DNA of 64,000 bases from assembly GCA_024516035.1 (NCBI GenBank), contig CM044959.1, positions 34,152,662 to 34,216,661 of the forward strand. Direction: 5' to 3'. Below are positions 56,216 to 64,000 of the stretch, in pieces (position 1 is the stretch's first letter; every line of letters begins with the position of its first letter). The notes below the pieces were generated by a model. That model searched no databases. It was not told where the DNA came from and was given only the letters and a program-made list of their open reading frames with translations. A program made the position numbers and the translations under genes. This DNA comes from Bactericera cockerelli (lineage: Eukaryota > Arthropoda > Insecta > Hemiptera > Triozidae).

Positions 56216-56670
56216 TCATAGGAAATCTGGGCTCTTCAGGCTATCGTCCCACCTGTAGGGAAACCACTTGAACAAGCTGTCTTCACATCGATCATAATCC
56301 CAAGAAGAACTAGCAGGCGAAGGTTTCGGATCTCGTTCTACACGTTTCTGAAGATAAATATTTACATTTTCGAATGTCTTGTGTGTAATTTCATTTGGTA
56401 ATTTATGGACGCTGTTCGGTGTGTTTATCTCGTGTTTGTTTAACATGCATACCAAGTTGGGTAAGGTGTTGGTTTTATTTATTCTAGCATGCTTCTCCCA
56501 CTTGTCTGACTTCTGTTTGTACCTGTGCCTGCATATCAATTTATCTTCAGATTCTTCGGAAGAGTTAGGCAATGGTTCAATGAACGTGGAGTTATAACGA
56601 CTTGTTAAAAACTCTATAATGATGATTAATCTTAGACTAGTCGAAATGAAATACAATTTTTGCAGCCTCT
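56216..56670 (-). CDS. Unidentified ORF, possible terminal exon
   Basis: About 150 residues open from an acceptor-like CCTATTTGCAG (exon side starting near 56668) to a TGA at 56216-56218. No good ATG at the start (the frame opens with TTG), so a terminal exon fits better than a complete gene. The composition is balanced and polar: SRYNSTFIEPLPNSSEESED, then RYKQKSDKWEKHARINKTNT, PNSVHKLPNEITHKTFENVN, and an aromatic end DYDRCEDSLFKWFPYRWDD. No domain recognised. It could be part of a host gene running upstream towards 57 kb and beyond, or a chance frame. Confidence 0.35.
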
Positions 56671-56674
56671 GCAA

Positions 56675-58500
56675 ATAGGTTGCAAGATTTGAACGATAGT
56701 TGAGGTAATGTGTACTTCTACAGCATCAGAAATAGCAGCTTATAAAACTCTAAAACTTGTAAAAAGCTAATTCTATTGATATCACGTTTTAAGTTTCATA
56801 AAGCTGTCGCATGAAGAGCTTAGAAAATCTCGATAAAAAGATAACTGTGACATTAAAATATTTATTGACAAGCATAAATCAGCCAATTCTACAATATTTC
56901 CGTTGAAACTCCTATAAACAGCTTTTTTCTATCCATGAATAGTGTAACGCATTTGATAGAACAGCTAGTAAAAAAGGGAGTCTTCTAGTTTTATTTTTCC
57001 AGTCAGAAAGACATCAAACACGTACCGTCGAGAGATTAAAAGGAGCTGAAATGATGTCTCCTCTAGTTTATTTTATTTCTTTCTTCAAGATTAACTTGGG
57101 TAGGTCTCCTACCCTACATTCCATGAGGAGGGGAGGGAGGTAATTTGTTTTAACCACTGCACGAGAAAAACACATTTTATGTTACATCGGATCGTAAATC
57201 CGGGAGAGAAAATGCTCGTAAAATTTTCAGCTGGGAAAAAAGTTGTTTTAACGAGGCAACCACGAGTATATGTATGTAAACCCAACTATATGGGTAAGGA
57301 AGTCAGATGAATGTTAGAAATAATCCCGAACTTGTGGGATGAAGAATTTGAAAGAACCGAAAAGACCAAAATGTGAACCTTCTGCGGTTCAATGGTTTGA
57401 GCTGGTTTCAAATTGGTGGTTTAAATCTTTTACTTAATGAGAGATACGATGAAAATTTAATGAGTATAGGGAATAATTTTATGTTTGTCAGGATAGTGCA
57501 GAATTTCAAATGTAAGGTTTAGCCTCATAGAAGAATACGTCGTTATTTGGAAATCTTGAATAAGGGCCAAAAGCAACAATAGAAGATTTTCCCAAGGTGT
57601 CACTCTAAATGACAGTGAGATGCCAATCTTCCACATCAAAAACAAAGAAGCCAGTCTCACAAAAATTTAGTTCGCTGCAGCAACCCTCTCTTCATATTTG
57701 AAACACAGAAAGTGCACTCCATCATCCACAAACCATTTATCATAATAAATATCGCACAATAACAACAAATGAGAAAGAAGGGCATCCTAACCACCCTTCA
57801 ATCTTCCATCATTAGGTATGCAGAAAATCCCCTTTCAAACAGTGCTCTTACCCCATCTGAAAAGAATTTAATTGTGAATGACATTGCTGGAAACACAGAG
57901 AAGATGTGACAGGCATAGTCATGGAGTGATGGAAGAAATGCCCCCTAGATCCATCCCTTTGTCCTTTGCTTTCTGTTCGTGGTAATCCCTCTCAGTTTTA
58001 TTTTTGTAATTAGTGAAATTGTGGTTTTTCGAAAAACAGAAAGCTCCGATGAAACGTCACTAGGGAATTTCAGGTATTCCGACTTGGATTTCATTAATCA
58101 ATTTTGTGTGATGAATGTGGTCAGAGGAAACAGGGCAGGGGTTGTTTGCAACTCTAGCTTTTGAAGTGTTGCGAAAGTTTGTGAAATGTTGTTTGCTGAT
58201 AGTGGTGTCTGGGTGAGGAATCAATTTTGTCACCGTTGTGTTTCAAAGGTTTCATTATGTTGCTACTGAAAGAAAATACTTTTAGTCTAACAAGAGCTCC
58301 AAAGACGTGGTATACCCAGGTACCAATAGTATGATAAGTTTTACGGTAATTTTCGTGTGTATATCGACATTTGACCGAATCTAAACCTAAAAAATACCTT
58401 TTTCAGGCCATGGTTGTATCAAATACAAAACTGATGATCAAAGCTCGTCGGGAATATCTTATCTCCTAACTTCAGCATCAGAGAGGCTGCGGCGAAAACG
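56675..58500. other. Nothing recognised
   Basis: AT-rich, no supported gene. Confidence 0.35.
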
Positions 58501-58539
58501 TTCAATGTTTACTCAAGGATATCGTTTAGGCGCATTTTC

Positions 58540-59115
58540 CTAATTTTGTTTGTCCTGAGCCTTTGAACATACACCGCCCGCCCCTCCTCTCGACGTGGAA
58601 ATTTCAATTTGCAAGCACGAAAGTTTAATCTTTGATTGACAATTAAAGAACTTTATCTCTCGGGAAGGTTCGGAAATTCTCGGAAGCATCTCCCGAATGT
58701 GAAGCACATGGGACGGATGCTCTTCAAAAGTAATTCTATCAACTTCGGAGCGCTCGGGATTTGAACTGAACTTATTTTCTGAGCGTTGTCAGTCAGTGTG
58801 AAATAAGGATCCGTTCTGTCCGCGTCGGACGCACATGTGAAGAGTTTCTCGTTCTTCTAAAATAAAACATCGGGATGCGAAATAGTTTCTAGAGTAGTGC
58901 AGTTGTACTTAACATTATATTTCGCAATGATAAAAAATACAAAATGATATTATGGCTATCTTTTGCGTAAATTTATCCTCTAAAACTGTGTACATAAAAA
59001 TGTGTTTAAATTTGCGAAGTGTTTTCTTTGCCGGTAGTTTTGGGGCTGTTGAGCCCGAGTGTTTTTAAGTAGTAAGTGAAGTGTTTTTAAGTAGTAAGTA
59101 ACGCAAGTGTTGGAT
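58540..59115 (+). promoter_or_regulatory. Candidate promoter and 5' UTR of the signal-peptide gene
   Basis: GC content and CpG rise at 58560-58860. TCAGTCAGTGTG at 58789-58800 fits the arthropod initiator (TCAGT). A 22-bp duplication (GTGTTTTTAAGTAGTAAGTG) occupies 59059-59101, just before the start codon. Confidence 0.35.
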
Positions 59116-59212
59116 ATGAAGTGCGTTTGGAAAACCGTGCTCAACTTGGTGTGTGTTTACATTTGTGTCACCTGCGGAAAATCGGCCTCCAAACCGGATT
59201 TCGAAAGTGACC
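59116..59212 (+). CDS. First coding exon of a secreted or membrane protein (signal peptide)
   Basis: The ATG at 59116 opens MKCVWKTVLNLVCVYICVTC followed by GKSASKPDFESD, and the exon ends at a consensus donor GTAAGG (59213), phase 1. A basic start (K2, K6) and a hydrophobic core (VLNLVCVYICV) followed by small residues make a classic signal peptide with likely cleavage after TCG or KSA. Only 32 residues are visible and the downstream exons were not found up to 64000, so no family can be named. Introns in this genome exceed 10 kb, so the next exon may lie beyond the window. Confidence 0.6.
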
Positions 59213-59500
59213 GTAAGGATTTTCATGATTTTATTTTTTCCACTTATACATCAAAGGCATTTTTACATTGTATGAACTTTTTTTTTACATCTTTTTGAAT
59301 TATATCATTTTACATGCAAGGAATATTTCTGTGGACCTAGTTTTGAATATCGTCCCAATGCATTTTTCTGTCAGCTCAGGGTTTTGAAACCTAGAATTTC
59401 TTCGTAATGCATTCTTCGTCAAGCATTCTTTGTAATACTGGACTACTACATGGTCGGTAATGTGCATTGACAAAGTAATATTCTTATGTGTATAAAATAC

Positions 59501-59752
59501 AAGCGGGCTGTCGCCCGCTTTGCGGGCCGAGGCATGGCCGTGAAAGCAAAAAATCCTTTTTCGCCAATGGCAGGTGTTGTAGTGGGAATTTCGAAAAATC
59601 CCGTCTTATTGCACATCTAGACTATAAGACAAAGCTACCTACCAAATTTCAGCTTCCTAGGACTTACGGTTTGGGCTGTAGAGCGATGATCAGTCAGTGG
59701 TCAGTGGTCAGTGGTCAGTGGTCAGTGAGTGACTTTGACATTTATATATTAA
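59501..59752 (+). repeat. Interspersed repeat R1, best-preserved copy
   Basis: AGCGGGCTGTCGCCCGCTTT start; (GGTCAGT)n run at 59693-59730; end GACATTTATATATTAAGAT. Confidence 0.9.
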
Positions 59753-59825
59753 GATAATCCTTGAAAATTCCTGAATTCAGCCTACTGAAAGTCTTACCAT
59801 AGCGTACACGCTATGGTCTTACCAA

Positions 59826-60040
59826 TGGAAATCTTACCATCATGAGGACAATCACGGGTTCGAACCCCAGAGCCGACAAAAAACTTGTATAATTTTTTCA
59901 CAGTTATATCTAATGGACATCTCACGGTGCACGGTGGGCTCGTGTTGACCCAGCACCTAAATTAGAAGAGTCACTTCTTGCCCATTAAAGGGGAGCTGTA
60001 GTTGTGGGATGGTTACGAAAAATAAACTTCTGTGAAAACA
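59826..60040 (+). mobile_element. SINE family A, 5'-truncated
   Basis: Starts in the tRNA part just before the B box (GGGTTCGAACCCC at 59849). The body has CTCGTGTTGACCCAGCACCT; a deletion removes part of the 3' half. Confidence 0.7.
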
Positions 60041-61248
60041 CGACTTTACTTATCACTCGAAAAGAAGTAAAAATTCAGCCACTGGTGACTCAACATCAAC
60101 AGTTATCTGAAATTCTACGTAATTCGTAATTAGCACCTCAAATTCATTGGACTTGATGTGTCACAAGCCCCATCTAAGATGAACAATATAAAAGTTAGTC
60201 CAACGGGACCCCTCCCAAATACCGATAAATTGAGGCCGGGTTCCAAAAAGTTCAAGATAACAAAACAACAACATATTGTATATTGTAACCAATCCAAAGG
60301 AACGGTCCTTGCGGCTGGTTTCGTGGTTCGTGTGGTATATAAAATCAACTTCCATACCAAATTTTAAGTCTTACCGTTCTCGAGATATCAAATTTAGCGA
60401 CTATTCATCAAGGTAAATAATATTACAATTAATTTAATTTATGTTAAATTTGATAGCTTAAAACCCATTGATCCATGCGGTAGGTTTCTGTGGTGAAAAA
60501 GATATTTTTAGAAATACCGGAAAATTTATTGTGACTCAGCTAAATTATCTTGGGCATGCTAGGTACTCGAAAGGTGTTGAAATCATTTGCGTTATTAAAA
60601 TTTTATTCATATTTTTTTATCTAATTTTCTCAGGGGTCAAATGAGACAGTTGCAAATGAGACTTGAGTACTTGATTTAAACAGAATTTTTATATCCTAGT
60701 TTTTAATTATTTCCACAGTCTAAGTATATGTGGCGATTAAATAAAACCCTGCCGAAGTTTGTTGCTTAAAATCTACATTTTGGTGATAAATATGGCACTT
60801 AACACTCAGTCTAATATTTTTTAGATCTTTCAGCATTTAATTATGAAGTCTACATCGGGTGGAGTTCTGAAACTAATATAATATGTGGATGATAATTTTA
60901 CTATAGTAAAAACGTAGTAAATAATCTAATCTTATTGTTTTAAAATTCCTACAAGTCCTACAACCATCATTTTCCTGTTCTACCATTCTCTTTTTGCCTC
61001 TGGAACATCTGGAATTTGTTAATTTGAGGAACAGGTAATCAATTATTTCACATTCTTTTCAAACGGTTCAAACTGGATTCTAATTTGACTGTTTTCCCAT
61101 AGTTTCACTGAAAAAACTTGAGGTTAAAATCCTATAAAAATAATTCAGAACGTTTGACCAAGAGAATTTTTTCGGATGGCTGCTCAGATATTTGTTGAAC
61201 CAGTTTATCAAGATGCTCATTAACATTAGGTACAAGAGAGGTGCAATA
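60041..61248. other. No gene recognised
   Basis: 60150-60420 is more balanced in composition and may be part of an unclassified repeat (ends in a TACCGTTCTCGAGATAT motif common in repeat 3' halves). The rest is AT-rich. Confidence 0.4.
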
Positions 61249-62538
61249 ACATGGGTCAGTAAGTCGTCGAACTAAATGTGAAAGGAAGCTTTTTTTGGCA
61301 AAATTTTACCTTGGTCATCAACATAGTCTCCATTTAGGGTAATACAAATTATTCCAGCACTTTTCCAATTTTTCGATTCCTATTTTGTAGAAGGTTTTGT
61401 CTTTTGCCTCAAAATACGCTTCAGTGGCGACTATGACCTCATAGTCGGATCAATTTTTTTTTCCCTGGAGCTCTTTTTTCAGGTCTGAGAACAGGTGGTT
61501 GTCAGATGGAGCCAGGTCTGGTGAATAAGGGGGATGTGGGAGCAATTCAAAGTGCAAATCCTTCAATTTTGCCATCGTTTTCATTGACTTATGGATTGGA
61601 GCGTTGTCTTGGTGAAAGAGTGGTTTTTTCCTTGCCATGTGGGGCCTTTTCTGTTTGATAGCGTCATTCAACCGATCCAATAAGGCAATGTAATAGTTAC
61701 TGTTTATCTTCTGACCTTTTGGGAGAAAGTCAATGAGCAAAAGTCCATTTGTGTCCCAAAATATTGAAACCATAACCTTCCCAGCTGATTCTTGTGTCTT
61801 TGGACGCTTTGGTCAGGTATCGCCCTCTCCTGTCCATTCGGCTGACGCTCTTTTCGATCCCGGAGTATAGTGGTGTATCCACGTCTCATCCATCGTTATA
61901 TATCGGCGGAAAAAATCCTCTCTGTCTCTGTTAAACAGCTCCAAACAATGCTCAGAATCATCAATAGGTTGTTGTTTTTGGTCAACTGTCAGTAAACGCG
62001 GCACCCACTTGGACAAAAGCTTCTGCATACCCAATTCTTCATGTAAAATTTTAAATGCAGTATCTTTTGAAATCTCTAGAGTGTCAGCTATCTCTTGTAA
62101 CTTAACTTTGCGATCAGCTCTCACGATTTTCAGCACTTTTTGAGTGTTTTCTGGTGTAGCCATCTCAATAGGACGTCCTGAGCGGTCCTTGTCTTCGGTG
62201 GATGTTCTACCACTTTTAAACTCTCTATAACCACCAACAAATTGTTCCTTTTGATGGACAGTCATTTGGATAACACTTTATTAACCATTTTTGAGCTTCC
62301 ACAGTATTTTTACCCATCAAAAAACAATGTTTGATCACGACGCGAAACTCGTTTTTATCCATATTTTAAAAGTAAACAATAGAAGCTTCACTAAATTTGT
62401 AATAGCTTAGAGAAAAATAATTTTCACGGCACAAAATCTCAACACATGACTGATGACCGTTGGAACTAAAAGTTTCAAAACAAACAGCGCGCTAGTGGCT
62501 AGCTCTATTACCTAGTTCGACGACTTAATGACCCATGT
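61249..62538 (-). mobile_element. Mariner transposon, inactivated
   Basis: About 1.29 kb with terminal inverted repeats CATGGGTCAGTAAGTCGTCG (left) and its near-complement (right; one G/T difference). A TA lies next to each end (61247-61248 left; at 62538-62539 right, overlapping the last TIR base). It encodes a broken mariner transposase on the minus strand. Confidence 0.9.
61318..62362 (-). pseudogene. Mariner-family transposase pseudogene
   Basis: The ATG at 62362 opens MDKNEFRVVIKHCFLMGKNT. A frameshift near 62228 interrupts the helix-turn-helix region, after which the frame continues with YREFKSGRTSTEDKDRSGRP and the second HTH. A TGA at 61815-61813 breaks the frame after EWTGEGDT, and an eight-base A run near 61458 gives a further frameshift before SDYEVI...FEAKDKTFYKIG and the stop at 61318. 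Catalytic carboxylates are all present: D in ITMDETW, D in FHQDNAP, and D in PYSPDLAPSD, the D34D mariner pattern. It is about the normal length (~345 residues) but cannot make an active enzyme. Confidence 0.9.
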
Positions 62539-63105
62539 AGTATATGTTTTAGAAGGAGACACAAAAATGTAAATAATATGTAGTTCTCAACCAAAAAGTG
62601 GAAGAAAAATACCACCAGCTCAAGCTGAGTAAGAATTTTGGATAAGGGAGACAGTATTTTATTCTTCCTTTTTTATGACTAAAAAATGTACTTAAGATAT
62701 TTGGACAGACACGCGATTATATGGCCATCATGTTAATTCCTATGGGCACTAAATGTATTTGATAGTAATTGTATGCCTTTTTGCTCCTCCCTCTTTTTCA
62801 AGTACCTACAATTATTATGTATCAAAAAAAAAAAAAAATACGTGGACATTATCAGTTTATCCCAAAAACATTATAAAATAACAGTAACACATAAATACAA
62901 CTGATATATGATATTAAAATACATATGCATGTCCTAACACTCCTGATACTTGAGAATGTTGAGATAGCTCAATTAAGACTAATTAAAATGTTCAAATTAT
63001 TAATAATTTTTATTCCTCGTGCTTAATTGAAGGACCAAAAATATCAAGCTTGACGGCGGAGAAATATTATAAGACAGACAATGTTACTATGAAGCAGTTG
63101 AAATA
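62539..63105. other. Nothing recognised
   Basis: AT-rich, with an A14 run near 62825. Confidence 0.4.
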
Positions 63106-63144
63106 ATTAACCTCACCCAGCCTGGGTTGGGCCGAGAATCTAAC
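63106..63144 (-). mobile_element. SINE family C, core fragment
   Basis: TTAACCTCACCCAGCCTGGG then TTGGGCCGA matches the core of family C. Confidence 0.5.
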
Positions 63145-63193
63145 ATCAGAAGATTCCAGAAGATGTGGTCAGTTGGTCACCTATTAATTTCTA

Positions 63194-63268
63194 ATCTCAT
63201 TTATCAGTTTCACGTAAAATTCCTACGATTTTAAGTGAAACTGATTACGTGAAACTGATAAATGAGAT
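63194..63268. repeat. Inverted repeat with 24-base arms
   Basis: ATCTCATTTATCAGTTTCAC then GTAA (63194-63217) and its exact complement (63245-63268), 27-base spacer. The spacer also holds a second direct copy of GTGAAACTGA. Confidence 0.95.
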
Positions 63269-64000
63269 GTGCCATCGACGGCAACGCTGGCTTTTCGCAA
63301 TAAAGTTAAACCTTGTGATAAGGTAAACAACTGAAAATGTCTGAACCGAAGACAATAAGACAAAGCCTCACAGCCGGCGAATGTTTGGAACATTTCTAGA
63401 AAGCAGGCAATACCGGTGTGGAATTTATCACAAATATAAATTTATTACACGCACTTTACATGACACATGAAACAGGAATAAAAATAATGATCACATTATT
63501 CATGTAGTCACCTATTATTATTCACATTATGTTTGTGTAATGTTCGAGCAACAAGTAATATGACACCTCTGAGCAAGGAGGATGGTCTACGTATGTATGA
63601 TGATCAATATACAGGATATTATTATTTTTATTCATGCAAAAAACCATTCAAGATTGTGGTTGTAGCTGTAGGAATATGTCCGTGATTCTACTTAGAGCAT
63701 TGAATAAATTGTATATCATTTATTATGTATCTTAAATCCAATGAATTACTATTAATTCATTTTACAAAGTAACAAAGCCGAAATACAAGTAACATCAAGA
63801 CCAAGACTATATTATGGTCGTCTTCTGATTGCTCGTCTGAATATTTGCCATCTTTAACGGGAAATTTGACATCTCCACTAATTACATCTACTTGCAGAAA
63901 GTTTCATATCTAATTATGTATTATTTGTTAAGACTAGAGTTTTGGTGCCTCCACTAATATGAAAAAGCTAATAAGTTTAAATTTAACAGTTTTTTTTAAA
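63269..64000. other. Nothing recognised
   Basis: AT-rich sequence to the end of the window. Confidence 0.4.

Overview
This window looks like insect nuclear DNA, probably hemipteran. The sequence is AT-rich, with large introns, GT-AG splice sites, abundant tRNA-derived SINEs, MITEs, mariner, BEL/Pao and non-LTR elements, and GA/GT microsatellites. The order-level placement is inference from style, not from a diagnostic gene. No bacterial genes, CRISPR arrays, rRNA or clear viral genes were seen.

The main host gene is on the minus strand (2083-32155, incomplete at its 5' end). Eight exons were joined by hand at consensus splice sites. All phases agree and give 988 uninterrupted codons: a charged N-terminal exon, a coiled coil, an acidic exon, a disordered segment, two RRM-like ab-folded segments and a long basic/Ser-rich tail ending in a Cys/Trp-rich motif. 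I could not name it. A 14.8-kb intron of this gene (6456-21297) holds a second, complete and intronless gene on the plus strand, a mitochondrial phosphate carrier (SLC25A3 family), plus a dead LINE, SINEs and minisatellites.

32-46 kb is a repeat-dense intergenic or upstream stretch. It holds a 59-bp tandem array whose units look like repeated microexons, at least three SINE families, a Harbinger-like MITE family, a decayed reverse-transcriptase tail, a 144-bp triplication and purine-rich tracts. 46313-52586 is a complete, very young BEL/Pao LTR element: TSD TCATG, LTRs differing by one base, tRNA-Tyr-type primer site. Its single 1237-codon ORF has Gag, protease and integrase but no reverse transcriptase or RNase H, so it is an apparent non-autonomous BEL.

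53-64 kb has a long purine tract, an unidentified minus-strand ORF (56216-56674), the promoter and first coding exon of a plus-strand secreted or membrane protein gene (signal peptide at 59116-59212, the rest lying beyond what I can trace), more SINEs, and an inactivated mariner (61249-62538). Three perfect-arm palindromes (5821, 28729, 63194) suggest recent fold-back mutation.
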